DNA of 64,000 bases, taken from Nostoc sp. MS1. GTDB lineage: Bacteria; Cyanobacteriota; Cyanobacteriia; Cyanobacteriales; Nostocaceae. Made by a program: the position numbers and the translations under genes. Every line of letters begins with the position of its first letter. The stretch's first letter is position 1. Of the stretch, positions 54,788-63,916 are shown one piece after another. Location of the stretch: positions 6,135,501 to 6,199,500 of the forward strand of contig NZ_AP023441.1 in assembly GCF_019976755.1 (NCBI RefSeq), read 5' to 3'. A model generated the notes under the pieces. The model saw only the letters and a list, made by a program, of their open reading frames with translations. It had not been told where the DNA came from and searched no databases.

Positions 54788-55888
54788 GTTAAAATGCTGA
54801 AAATCTTTGATTATACTGAAGTTTAAAATATATTGTTACGCTTTTATACCTAATATTAAATTACCAGTAAAAGATGACATAACGTAAATATACGAATTAA
54901 ATCTCATTGTAGAAAAATATTTAACTCAGTAAATATGCTACTATAAAAATATATCTTTACCTTTACTGTATCCAAAATAAAATATTCTTTTCATGCTACA
55001 GATAGATGGAAGAAGAGTAAATTTATTTCAAGAAATAAGCCAAATAAATAGAAATCTGAATTAATGTTTTTGATTGTTAACTAACTCAATGGAAGACAAG
55101 CTAGTTAATTTTGGTAAAAAAGTAATTTATTTTGAATAAATCATAAAGTTATTGTAAAGATTACGTAAAGTCGAAGATTTTCTTATAAAAACTATTGACT
55201 ATAAGCTAGAAAATCTTTAAAAGAATAACAGTGGTGTAAAACACTAAATTGAGGAACTGTCTCTTTTCTACTAATTGGCTCCTTTAGTTATCAATACCTA
55301 CACATCACCTCCGGTTAGTTATAGCAATTTTTGTCTAATTTGATGTAAATTATATGATTTACATCTACACCTAACTATATATTTTTGTATTTCCATGTAT
55401 AACAGGTTTCAACCTCTTTTTTGTCTCCTAAAGCCTAATTTAAAAAATTAAGAGGTTTACCTCTGAACCTAAGTTGTAGAGTTCAGCAACATCCTAAAAA
55501 TCAAAGTTAGTATTCAGCTTCAGTACCGACATAACTACCAGCATTACACCAAGCTTCAGCAAAGATATCAAGTTATTTAAGGAAAACTGCTAAATTTTGA
55601 TGGAACCTACTTATAAAGAAGCATCCTACCTAGCCTTGAAAGGAGTGGTTGGGTAAAGACTGATTATCTGTATATCGACGAAATTGATTTTACAACTAAT
55701 ATCATGTTTATTTTGGCACTACTAATATGTGTGGGGTCTGGTAATAGCTTATAAGTAATAGAAAAACAACTACTTATTAGCCATTACCCATTATTTATCA
55801 AACTCACAATTAGTTAGTCGAACTTGATATAAAACACCAGTTGTAAGACAGAACTTGACCACAATTTGACATTAGACAGTAACTGGTA
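54788..55888. other. Long AT-rich gap, no convincing gene
   Basis: 1.1 kb of AT-rich sequence. Several very short open frames of 16-23 codons exist, none with a good ribosome site. Two in-frame stretches without starts resemble peptide cores: at 55275-55343 plus strand (LAPLVINTYTSPPVSYS), and at about 55505-55570 minus strand (FAEAWCNAGSYVGTEAEY). Both follow stop codons directly, so they are chance or remnants of genes. Confidence 0.4.
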
Positions 55889-56494
55889 ATGATTATGTCA
55901 CATTCTTTTAACCAAGATACAGTTTCTGCCATTTATGAAAATCAAGAAAGCAAATTTTTAACACCTTTTCAACGCAAGGCTTTACTTAAACATTTACAAA
56001 ATAATTTACAACCAGAATACCGCCGACGCATTGAGATTATGCTAATGGCAGATATAGGTAAATCTCAAACTCAAATCTGTGATCTATTAGGTTGTTCTCA
56101 AGAAATGGCGCGTTATTGGATAGGTATAGCAGAAGCAGGGTTAGCACATAAATGGAATGAACGACCAATAGGTAGACCGAAAATAGTTAATTCTCAATAT
56201 CTGGAAAGATTGAGGGAATTAGTGAGTAATAGTCCTCGTGATTATGGCTATGCTTTTACTCACTGGACAGCGCAATGGTTAAGCAAGCATTTAGCAAATG
56301 AATTAGGAATTACAATTAGCGATCGTCACATCAATCGGTTGCTCAAACAAATGGGACTTTCTACTAAACGCAAAGCATCCCAACCAGAGGAAACTAACCT
56401 TATCCAAGATGGTGCAATTACAATCGGTGATTTAAAAACTACCTCTGAACCGAGTATTAACTGGTCATTTAGTTTGGTTGAAAATAGTAATTAA
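55889..56494 (+). CDS. Orphan helix-turn-helix protein, IS630-transposase-like N-terminus
   Basis: The 201-residue protein has an N-terminal HTH (RRRIEIMLMADIGKSQTQIC, DLLGCSQEMARYWIGIAEAG) and a second winged HTH (YLERLRELVSNSPRDYGYAF, WTAQWLSKHLANELGITISD) as in IS630 transposases. It lacks the DDE catalytic domain, ending after residue 150 with a polar tail. It stands before the C39 ABC exporter on the same strand. It is probably a domesticated DNA-binding regulator of the export operon. Confidence 0.7.
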   Translation: MIMSHSFNQDTVSAIYENQESKFLTPFQRKALLKHLQNNLQPEYRRRIEIMLMADIGKSQTQICDLLGCSQEMARYWIGIAEAGLAHKWNERPIGRPKIVNSQYLERLRELVSNSPRDYGYAFTHWTAQWLSKHLANELGITISDRHINRLLKQMGLSTKRKASQPEETNLIQDGAITIGDLKTTSEPSINWSFSLVENSN

Positions 56495-56599
56495 TTCGTA
56501 ATTAGTAATTATGAATGCCTTCATGGTTCAAAATTTCCTAAAAATTTTGAATATTGAATTTTGAATTTTGAATTTCCCAAAAGGGTTGGAGGTAGGGAA

Positions 56600-59500
56600 A
56601 TGCCATCAGGGTTTTCCCAGCAATATCTGGCGCAACAACTCACCCAAATCTTGGGTGAGTCTTTATCAGCAAAGGAATTAGAAAAGTGCATCTCAGCTTT
56701 AGAAATTATTGAACCACCCATAGCTAAACAATTTTGGCAAGCTACAACAGCATTGGCTGGAATTTATATTGTGCTTGGGGGTAAAGTCAGGCTGCTAGAT
56801 ACCACTCATAACTTAATTACTACTCTCTCGGCTGGTGCATCTTTTGGGGAATTGACGCTGTTTCCTGACGCAGACTTTATTCCTTATGTCGCTAGAGCGT
56901 CGGTAAGCTTGAAGTTGGGTTATCTTCCCCAAGCAATTTTGCAAGAGTTAATGGATGAACATCCTAGTATTGGCAATAGCCTAAAAAAACACGCCGAAAC
57001 TTGGGACTTGTTGGTGTTTTGTTGTCAAAACTCTTTAATACCATCAAATAGCTCTGTAGAAGTGATAATTAAAGCTTTAGCTTTATTTGAACGGCATATT
57101 TTAGGTTTTGGTTCACTTCCACCGGAATTACTTCAAAATACTAAGCTTTGGTTATTAGAACGGGGAGAAGTAGCAGATAATCATGGCCGCACATTCTCGG
57201 CGGGTCAAATTTCCCAATTCAGCAAGCAAGATTGGCGGGTAACGCAACCAGCAATCCTTTACATTCTCAAAAATGAGAATTGGCAAGTGGCGCAGGAATA
57301 TTGGCCGGAGTTGGGGAGTGCGGAAGGTGCGTCTCAGTTACCTTTACCTACTCCGCGATCGCCAATTATTCAAGAACCAGAATCTCAGCCGCAACCGAAG
57401 CGGCGACGTGCTTATTTTCCTAGTCCTAATGTCACAGTTGGTCATTGGTGGGGACGACTGACTAAGCGTTATCCCATCTTTGAACAACAAAGTGCGGCTG
57501 ATTGTGGCGCAGCTTGTTTGGTGATGGTTAGTCGCTATTGGGGTAAGCGTTTGAGTGTGAATCGATTGCGGGATTTAACTAATGTCAGTCACAGTGGTGC
57601 ATCATTGAAGGGTTTGACAGCCGCCGCCGAAACCATTGGTTTTACTACCCGTCCAGTGAGAGCTAGCCTGGATAAATTGGCACAACAACCTTTACCAGCG
57701 ATCGCCCATTGGGAGGGTAAGCACTACATTGTAGTTTTTGAAATTAACAAAAAACAGGTAATTGTTGGTGATCCGGCGATAGGACAACGGAATCTTAGTA
57801 TTGCTGAGTTTAAAGCGGGTTGGACTGGTTATGCTTTGCTATTACAACCTACAACTCAACTACAAGAAACCGAGGAAGCTAGTGTCCCATTTTGGCAACT
57901 GTTTGATTTAGTTAAACCCCACACGCGCGTATTGTTGGAAGTATTCACAGCTTCGGTTTTGATTCAAGTATTTGGATTAATTACACCCCTATTCACTCAA
58001 TTATTATTAGACCGGGTGATTGTCCAAGGAAGCACCCTCACATTAAATGCAGTGGGTTTGGGGTTGCTCATATTTGGTTTATTTCGAGTTGTACTCAATG
58101 GACTGAGACAATATTTACTAGACCATACAGCCAACCGCATCAGCATATCTTTATTGGTAGGTTTTATTAAACATACCTTCCGTTTACCTTTGTCCTTTTT
58201 TGAGTCGCGTTACGTTGGGGATATTGTTTCTCGCGTTCAAGAAAACCAGAAGATTCAACGCTTTTTAACTGGGGAAGCACTGTCAATAATTTTGGATTTG
58301 CTGACAGTATTTATTTATGTGGGGTTAATGTTTTGGTATAGTTGGGCGATGGCGTTGATGTGTTTGGCAATCATACCACCTTTTATGTTGTTGGCGCTCT
58401 TTGCTACACCATTTTTACGCCGCATTAGTCGAGAGGTTTTTGGTGCTACAGCTAACGAGAATAGTTATTTGATTCAATCTCTCTCTGGTATTCGCTCAAT
58501 TCGCTCGATGGCAATTGAACAAACAGTACGTTGGCATTGGGAGGAATTGTTAAATAATGTTGTCAGAAAAACCTTTAGTGGGCAAATAATTAGTAACAAA
58601 TTACAGATTTTCAGTTCTACTTTAGAAACTCTGGTAAACACAAGTTTGCTTTGGTACGGTGCATGGTTGGTAATTCAAAACCAACTAACTATAGGACAAC
58701 TAGTCGCCTTTAATATGTTGTTGGGTAATATTATTCGCCCATTCCAAAGGCTAGTAGTTTTGTGGAATCAATTACAAGAGGTAGTTATTTCTACAGAACG
58801 AATTAACGATGTTTTAGAAGCAGAGCCAGAGGAGGATTTACAACACCAACATCGGCAATTTTTATCTAGATTAAACGGAAAAATTCGCTTTGAAAATGTG
58901 ACATTCCGCTATCATCCAGAAAGCGATCGCAACATCTTAGAAAATCTCAGCTTTGAAATCAAACCAGAGCAAACAGTCGCCGTTGTTGGGCGCAGTGGTT
59001 CTGGCAAAACTACACTATTTAAACTAATTTTAGGTTTATATCCCCCGACAGATGGAAAAGTTTCTATTGATGGTCAAGATGTGACTAATATAGCCCTGCG
59101 ATCGCTCCGTTCACAAATCGGCGTTGTTGACCAAGATACATTCTTATTTGGCGGCACAATCCGCGAAAATATTAGCATTGCTCATCCAGAAGCAACTTTA
59201 GAAGAAATTATCACCGCAGCCCGTTTAGCCGGGGCAGATGACTTTATTAAACAAATACCAATGGGCTACGAAACCCAAATTGGTGAAGGTGGAGGAATGT
59301 TATCCGGTGGACAAAGACAGCGTTTAGCGATCGCGCGTGCTTTGTTAGGAAACCCCCGCCTCCTGTTATTAGATGAAGCAACCAGCCACCTGGATGCCGA
59401 ATCTGAACGCATAATTCAAAATAACCTCAAAACCATCCTCAAAGGACGCACCAGTATCATCATTGCCCACCGCCTGTCCACCGTGCGCCACGCAGACTTA

Positions 59501-59620
59501 ATTCTAGTACTAGATAAAGGCTTATTAGTCGAAAGCGGCACTCACGAAGAATTAATTGCTAGAAGAGGTCATTACTTCTATCTCAATCAGCAGCAGTTGG
59601 GAGTGGGGAATAGGGAGTAG
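56600..59620 (+). CDS. cNMP-like / C39 peptidase / ABC exporter (HetC-like)
   Basis: The 1006-residue protein starts at ATG 56600 (GGAGG seven bases upstream); a TTG at 56561 is not used. Domains in order: an N-terminal cyclic-nucleotide-binding-like fold (about residues 1-150, with GASFGELTLFPDADFIPYVA), a linker, a C39 cysteine peptidase (about 287-425; Gln296, Cys302, His375, Asp391), an exporter membrane domain (about 450-750), and an ATPase (Walker A GRSGSGKTT at 797-805, LSGGQRQRLAIAR). It should cut a double-Gly-type leader and export the peptide. This combination resembles HetC of Anabaena, and a HetP-like gene lies nearby. Partner HlyD is next. Confidence 0.9.
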   Translation: MPSGFSQQYLAQQLTQILGESLSAKELEKCISALEIIEPPIAKQFWQATTALAGIYIVLGGKVRLLDTTHNLITTLSAGASFGELTLFPDADFIPYVARASVSLKLGYLPQAILQELMDEHPSIGNSLKKHAETWDLLVFCCQNSLIPSNSSVEVIIKALALFERHILGFGSLPPELLQNTKLWLLERGEVADNHGRTFSAGQISQFSKQDWRVTQPAILYILKNENWQVAQEYWPELGSAEGASQLPLPTPRSPIIQEPESQPQPKRRRAYFPSPNVTVGHWWGRLTKRYPIFEQQSAADCGAACLVMVSRYWGKRLSVNRLRDLTNVSHSGASLKGLTAAAETIGFTTRPVRASLDKLAQQPLPAIAHWEGKHYIVVFEINKKQVIVGDPAIGQRNLSIAEFKAGWTGYALLLQPTTQLQETEEASVPFWQLFDLVKPHTRVLLEVFTASVLIQVFGLITPLFTQLLLDRVIVQGSTLTLNAVGLGLLIFGLFRVVLNGLRQYLLDHTANRISISLLVGFIKHTFRLPLSFFESRYVGDIVSRVQENQKIQRFLTGEALSIILDLLTVFIYVGLMFWYSWAMALMCLAIIPPFMLLALFATPFLRRISREVFGATANENSYLIQSLSGIRSIRSMAIEQTVRWHWEELLNNVVRKTFSGQIISNKLQIFSSTLETLVNTSLLWYGAWLVIQNQLTIGQLVAFNMLLGNIIRPFQRLVVLWNQLQEVVISTERINDVLEAEPEEDLQHQHRQFLSRLNGKIRFENVTFRYHPESDRNILENLSFEIKPEQTVAVVGRSGSGKTTLFKLILGLYPPTDGKVSIDGQDVTNIALRSLRSQIGVVDQDTFLFGGTIRENISIAHPEATLEEIITAARLAGADDFIKQIPMGYETQIGEGGGMLSGGQRQRLAIARALLGNPRLLLLDEATSHLDAESERIIQNNLKTILKGRTSIIIAHRLSTVRHADLILVLDKGLLVESGTHEELIARRGHYFYLNQQQLGVGNRE

Positions 59621-59624
59621 TGAG

Positions 59625-59745
59625 TGCTGAGTGCTGAGTGGGGAGTAGAGACTTCCGAGTTAAAAATTTTCCTCATCTTCCTCATCTCCCACATCTCCCA
59701 CATCCCACTCCCCCGATATATCCCACACATTCCGTTCAACAATTT
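59625..59745. repeat. Repeat-rich spacer before the HlyD gene
   Basis: Contains GTGCTGA units (about 59622-59640) and a pyrimidine-rich block of CCTCATCT/CCCACATC units (about 59668-59715). An open frame passes through it (His-Leu-Pro and similar repeats), which should not be read as protein. Confidence 0.75.
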
Positions 59746-61293
59746 ATGCCCAACCCATCTCTTAATTCGTCATCCGTACTTGTTCAATCACAGACGGAGC
59801 AGTTGGAACGTGGTCAAAATGCTCATGACCTTGTTGATGATCCGACACAGGCAGTAACGGAGATAAATGATTGGTTTTACGGCACAGAAGAGCTACTAGA
59901 CGCTTTACCAAAGCGTTGGACGCGCTTGATGCTGTATTTACTCATCAGCTTTACAATCATCGTTTTACCTTGGGCGATGTTGAGTAAGGTTGATGAAACG
60001 GGAAGTGCAAGAGGGCGTTTGGAACCCCAAGGAGCGACTCAAAAGTTAGGTGTTGCTGTTACGAGTAGCGTCAAAACCGTCAATGTGAAAGAAGGTGCAA
60101 CGGTAAAAGCTGGACAGGTGTTATTAGAATTAGATACTGATGTGCTGCAAACACAGGTAGAACAGGCACAGACAAGGCTAGAAGAACTAATAAATCGCCA
60201 AGGACAACAAGAACTACTGAAAAATCAGTTGATGTTGACGGTTAATATCCAACAGCAACAAAATCAAGCGCAAGAGTTAGAAAAGATGGCGCAAGTTAAT
60301 CAGGCGCAGCAAAATTTTGATGCTAAACAAAGCACATATAACTTACAGAAGTTAGAACAAATGACTCTAGTTGAGCAGGCGAGACAGAATATCAGCTCCA
60401 CCCAACTAGCAAAGCAATTAGCAAATAGTAGATTACAAAGAGATATCAAAGAAGTGATACGCTATCGCCGACTTTTACAACAAGGTGCGATCGCGCAAAT
60501 TAAAGTTGTGGAATTAGAAAAGGTTGCGGAAGAAAGCCAACGCTCTCTATTGCAAGCTCATTCTGAATTTACTCAAGCTCAACTACGTCTACAAGCGCAA
60601 ATTAGTCGTTATCAAACAACTCTCAATCAAACAGCCTCTGAGATTGAGCAAGCAAAACTCCGTCTCCAAGAGGAGCAGAATAGCTATCAAGCTATAGTAC
60701 AATCAGGCAAATTAGCCTTGTTAAGAAGTCAAGAACAACTTAAAGACTTACAAAATCAACTCACTACCTTACAATCAGAAATTCTTCAAACTAAGAGCCA
60801 GATTAACGCTTTAAATATTCAAATCCAACAAAGAGTAGTGCGATCGCCTGTTGATGGAACTGTTTTTGAGTTACCTATCGACAAACCAGGCCCAGTAGTC
60901 GAGGCTGGACAAATAGTTGCTCAAATTGCGCCTAAAGATGCGGCATTAGTCCTTAGAGCCACAATGCCTAGCCAACACAGTGGTTTCTTGAAAGTAGGAA
61001 TGCCTGTCAAAATTAAATTTGATGCCTATCCTTTCCAAGATTATGGAGTTTTGCAAGGTCGTGTTAGCTGGATTTCGCCTGATTCGAAAGTTCAAACTAC
61101 AAGCCAAGGCAATCTAGAAACTTATGAAATGGATATTACCCTAGAGCATCCTTATATTCAAAATGGTAATAAACTCATTTCTCTAACTCCTGGTCAAGCA
61201 GCAACCGCCGAAGTAATTATCCGTCAACGCCGAGTTATTGACTTTATTCTAGACCCATTCAAGAAGTTACAAAAAGGTGGTTTAGAGCTTTAG
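59746..61293 (+). CDS. HlyD-family membrane fusion protein
   Basis: The 515-residue adaptor starts at ATG 59746, where the frame leaves the repeats. One membrane segment (about residues 60-84, LMLYLLISFTIIVLPWAMLS) is followed by a biotinyl-lipoyl hairpin half (VKTVNVKEGATVKAGQVLLE), a long coiled coil (about 145-350) and the second half (QRVVRSPVDGTVFELPIDKP), then the beta-barrel (GFLKVGMPVKIKFDAYPFQD). It links the inner-membrane exporter to an outer-membrane channel of TolC type. Third gene of the export unit. Confidence 0.92.
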   Translation: MPNPSLNSSSVLVQSQTEQLERGQNAHDLVDDPTQAVTEINDWFYGTEELLDALPKRWTRLMLYLLISFTIIVLPWAMLSKVDETGSARGRLEPQGATQKLGVAVTSSVKTVNVKEGATVKAGQVLLELDTDVLQTQVEQAQTRLEELINRQGQQELLKNQLMLTVNIQQQQNQAQELEKMAQVNQAQQNFDAKQSTYNLQKLEQMTLVEQARQNISSTQLAKQLANSRLQRDIKEVIRYRRLLQQGAIAQIKVVELEKVAEESQRSLLQAHSEFTQAQLRLQAQISRYQTTLNQTASEIEQAKLRLQEEQNSYQAIVQSGKLALLRSQEQLKDLQNQLTTLQSEILQTKSQINALNIQIQQRVVRSPVDGTVFELPIDKPGPVVEAGQIVAQIAPKDAALVLRATMPSQHSGFLKVGMPVKIKFDAYPFQDYGVLQGRVSWISPDSKVQTTSQGNLETYEMDITLEHPYIQNGNKLISLTPGQAATAEVIIRQRRVIDFILDPFKKLQKGGLEL

Positions 61294-61336
61294 ATACGGA
61301 GTTAATCAAGAATTTTTAGCGTTCTCCTAAAGATAT

Positions 61337-61366
61337 TTGTAGTAAGCATTTAAATGCTTACTACAA
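61337..61366. repeat. GTAGTAAG palindrome after HlyD
   Basis: TTGTAGTAAGCATTT pairs perfectly with AAATGCTTACTACAA to make a 15-bp stem. It separates the HlyD gene from the second parvulin gene and may act as a partial terminator. Same family as at 14067 and 43521. Confidence 0.8.
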
Positions 61367-61468
61367 TCTTACTTTTATTTCTAAAAAAATCTTCATTTGC
61401 AGGCATTTTAAATACTTAATTATCTATGAGAGCTTTAATTATAATAGTAAAAAAGGAGAAAAAGTATC

Positions 61469-62209
61469 ATGGAAAAACATTTAAAATTTTCCAATCAAGA
61501 CATTATTCGCTATCTCAAATTATCTTGCCAAGTGCCTAGTACACTAGAAGCGATAGCCACTCAAAAAATTATCGCTGAAGCAGCCGATCAATTAGGCATT
61601 GAACTCAGTGTAGAAGAACTGCAACAAGCAGCAGATAGTATGCGCTTTGCCAACGGCTTACTCAAAGCTGATGATACTTGGAATTGGCTAGATAAGCATT
61701 ATCTAACGATAGATGATTTTGAGGAAATAGCTAAAATTAATTCGCTATATGTTAAATTAGCCGAGCATTTATTTGCAGACAAAGTAGAACCTTTTTTTTA
61801 TGCCAACAAAATTGATTACACTGGGGCTGTAACTTATGAGGTGATAATAGATGATGAAGATTTAGCTTTAGAACTATTTTATGCTTTACAAGAAGGGGAA
61901 ATTAGTTTCCAAGAAATTGCCCGTCAATATGTACAAAATCCAGAAATTCGACGTGCTGGAGGTTATCAAGGCATTCGCTATCGTCAAGATTTTCGCCCAG
62001 AAATAGCAGCCGCAGTATTTGCCGCATCACCGCCACAGCTTCTCAAACCAATAATTACTCCTAAAGGTGTACATATAATTAATGTTGAAGAAATCATCGA
62101 ACCAGAACTAGACGAACAACGACGCATTCAAATTATTAAAATTTTTTTTAGTGGTTGGTTGGAACAAAAAATAGCTGAGATGGAAGTCGTGGCTGAAATT
62201 GCTCTGTAA
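61469..62209 (+). CDS. SurA/PpiC-type peptidyl-prolyl isomerase, second copy
   Basis: A 246-residue cytoplasmic protein with the same order of domains as the 54029 gene: a helical N-terminal domain (about 1-110) and a parvulin-like domain (about 113-225, with ISFQEIARQYVQNPEIRRAG, GYQGIRYRQDFRPEIAAAVF, and LKPIITPKGVHIINVEEIIE). GGAGAAAAA precedes the ATG. It follows the HlyD gene, with only the palindromic repeat between. It probably handles the exported substrate before secretion, by analogy with its neighbours. Not experimentally supported. Confidence 0.8.
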   Translation: MEKHLKFSNQDIIRYLKLSCQVPSTLEAIATQKIIAEAADQLGIELSVEELQQAADSMRFANGLLKADDTWNWLDKHYLTIDDFEEIAKINSLYVKLAEHLFADKVEPFFYANKIDYTGAVTYEVIIDDEDLALELFYALQEGEISFQEIARQYVQNPEIRRAGGYQGIRYRQDFRPEIAAAVFAASPPQLLKPIITPKGVHIINVEEIIEPELDEQRRIQIIKIFFSGWLEQKIAEMEVVAEIAL

Positions 62210-62216
62210 CTTTGTG

Positions 62217-62246
62217 TCTCTGTGGTTAAAAATTTAATCACAGAGA
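62217..62246. terminator. Bidirectional hairpin between parvulin and HetP-like genes
   Basis: TCTCTGTG (62217-62224) and CACAGAGA (62239-62246) pair perfectly across an A/T-rich loop. It sits between two convergent genes and may terminate both. Confidence 0.65.
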
Positions 62247-62250
62247 TAAA

Positions 62251-62535
62251 TCAATAATCTAAATCTATAAATTTAGTTTTAATAGCAACGAACTTTACAC
62301 CAGTACTATTATTTTTAGTAGCTCTAATTATATTTGGTATATTATTGGTTTTAACTAAGCGTAAATAAGTACTATATGGTATATATGTTAAAGGGTTATG
62401 ACCAACAGTATAAAGCATTAATACACAAGCCCAAGAATATTTTCCTGAAGATATAGCTTTTAGAATGACTTCCCATTCTTCAGTGAGTATTAGACAATCG
62501 GTAACTTGATTAGTGGGAATATTTTTTTGATTCAT
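62251..62535 (-). CDS. HetP-family protein
   Basis: The 94-residue protein contains the HetP core at residues 31-62: GKYSWACVLMLYTVGHNPLT then YIPYSTYLRLVK. HetP and its homologues in Anabaena control commitment to heterocyst differentiation. The short length is like the Asl1930-type homologue rather than HetP itself. The protein is soluble, with no membrane segment. It lies beside a HetC-like exporter, as hetP lies beside hetC, but on the opposite strand. Whether it acts in differentiation here is not known. Confidence 0.85.
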   Translation of the reverse strand: MNQKNIPTNQVTDCLILTEEWEVILKAISSGKYSWACVLMLYTVGHNPLTYIPYSTYLRLVKTNNIPNIIRATKNNSTGVKFVAIKTKFIDLDY

Positions 62536-62651
62536 AAACGTAAGTTTAATAGTTTTTAATAAAAGCCTTTTTGCCCACCGGAAATAGCTCTCAAAACCTG
62601 TTTACCTAGTAATCAACCAGTCAAACCACTATCAATACATCTTCTGGAGTT

Positions 62652-63755
62652 TTAACAGTACAAAGATGTATAGATATCTTCTGATTCAGCATTGAGGTAG
62701 GGACGCTGCAAATCAATCTTGAGTGAAGAGAAATGTTGCAAAATCGCAGTTATTCTACCTGATGGTGTATCATCACCTTGCTGCCAAGCTTCTACTAAAC
62801 CGTTAGCCACAATTTGGCAACGGTGCGTACCAAAACTTTCCTTTTCGATAAATCTATGGTTTGGTTCTTCAGCGATCGCTAACCCTGGTGCGATAGGCTT
62901 AGTAAATAAGGGTACTTGTGTTTGAAAGTGCGATCGATGTTCTGCATATATCATTTCTAAGACAGGATGGACTTTTTCGTAGTCATTTTTGTTAAAATAA
63001 AGTACGCCAGCATCATAGCGCCCATAATCAGACGGGTTATATAAAGCTTTAAAGGTAAAGGCGATAGGTATGGTGTTGAGATGGGTAGTCAAACTGTCCA
63101 TCACTGTAACTGCGCCCTCTGGAGTTACATTAAAGTAGACACGTACCAATGTCTCATCCTGTGTTTGATATTGTTGGGATGCACCTGCATCAGCAACTGC
63201 CATATAAAAGCCATTTTGTACAAGGTTTTTAGGCAATTTAATCGGAATTAATTCACCCAACTTGACGGGTGCTTGTAGAGAATCACCTTCAACATACAAT
63301 ATTAATCCGTCTCGATAAACCGCTACAGCACCATCTGTCTCTTCTCTAACTACTTGCCAACCATTACTCCAGTAGCCTTGACCTCTGTTATTTTCGTGTA
63401 GGCGATCGTAAAAAGCTAAATCTACGCCCAAAAATGTGTTGTTTTCTAGATTTTGGTTGACCGCTAAAGTAGAGATATCTGCATCAGATGCAAGAGACTT
63501 TGTTAAAGAGCCATTGTAGTAAATCCCGTATAGAAAACTTCGTAACTGTTGACTCAAATACTTATTCTGTAAGTCTGAAGGTAATTTTTGAAACCTAGAA
63601 ATTGAAGATTCAGGCAATTCTAAAGGTTTATATTTTGGATGCTTAATACAATAGTAAGACTGAATTTCAACATTATGAATGATGTCTTGCAAAGATATCT
63701 GCAATGACTCTGGAATATTAGACAATTGAACAGATAGCGAATCTATTAGTTGCAT
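62652..63755 (-). CDS. HopA1-domain protein (class V lanthipeptide cyclase-like)
   Basis: The 367-residue protein starts at ATG 63755 (MQLIDSLSVQLSNIPESLQI); a TTG at 63812 would add 19 residues. The middle and C-terminal parts match the HopA1 effector family: NQNLENNTFLGVDLAFYDRL, GQGYWSNGWQVVREETDGAV, IPIAFTFKALYNPSDYGRYD, and RSHFQTQVPLFTKPIAPGLA with AEEPNHRFIEKESFGTHRC. In lexapeptide and similar class V lanthipeptide pathways HopA1-domain proteins act as the cyclase with a kinase partner. Cyanobacterial copies are common and uncharacterised. A second gene lies directly upstream on the same strand but is cut by the window end. Confidence 0.82.
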   Translation of the reverse strand: MQLIDSLSVQLSNIPESLQISLQDIIHNVEIQSYYCIKHPKYKPLELPESSISRFQKLPSDLQNKYLSQQLRSFLYGIYYNGSLTKSLASDADISTLAVNQNLENNTFLGVDLAFYDRLHENNRGQGYWSNGWQVVREETDGAVAVYRDGLILYVEGDSLQAPVKLGELIPIKLPKNLVQNGFYMAVADAGASQQYQTQDETLVRVYFNVTPEGAVTVMDSLTTHLNTIPIAFTFKALYNPSDYGRYDAGVLYFNKNDYEKVHPVLEMIYAEHRSHFQTQVPLFTKPIAPGLAIAEEPNHRFIEKESFGTHRCQIVANGLVEAWQQGDDTPSGRITAILQHFSSLKIDLQRPYLNAESEDIYTSLYC

Positions 63756-63916
63756 AGAGATTTGCCCATAAATGATCTGAACAGATGAGGAGGATGTAGC
63801 TTTAGCCTTCAATTCTCATAGAGTGGGTATGAAGAGGATGCAGTTTGCACTTTCCCTAGCTACGCAATACTACCGCACAGCTATCCCCCTTCTTTCTCCA
63901 CTCCCCACTTTCTAAA

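Noticed and set aside
54993..55070. 23-codon ORF (MLQIDGRRVNLFQEISQINR) as a precursor peptide
   Set aside because: No ribosome site, no double-Gly motif and AT-rich composition; indistinguishable from noise.
55505..55570. Minus-strand frame FAEAWCNAGSYVGTEAEY as a gene
   Set aside because: It follows directly on a stop codon and has no start codon; it is mentioned only as a possible remnant.
56561..56599. TTG start of the C39 ABC exporter
   Set aside because: GGAGG lies exactly before ATG 56600.
59638..59745. N-terminal extension of the HlyD gene (His-Leu-Pro repeats)
   Set aside because: The region is a short tandem repeat of pyrimidine-rich units. ATG 59746 begins the unique sequence.
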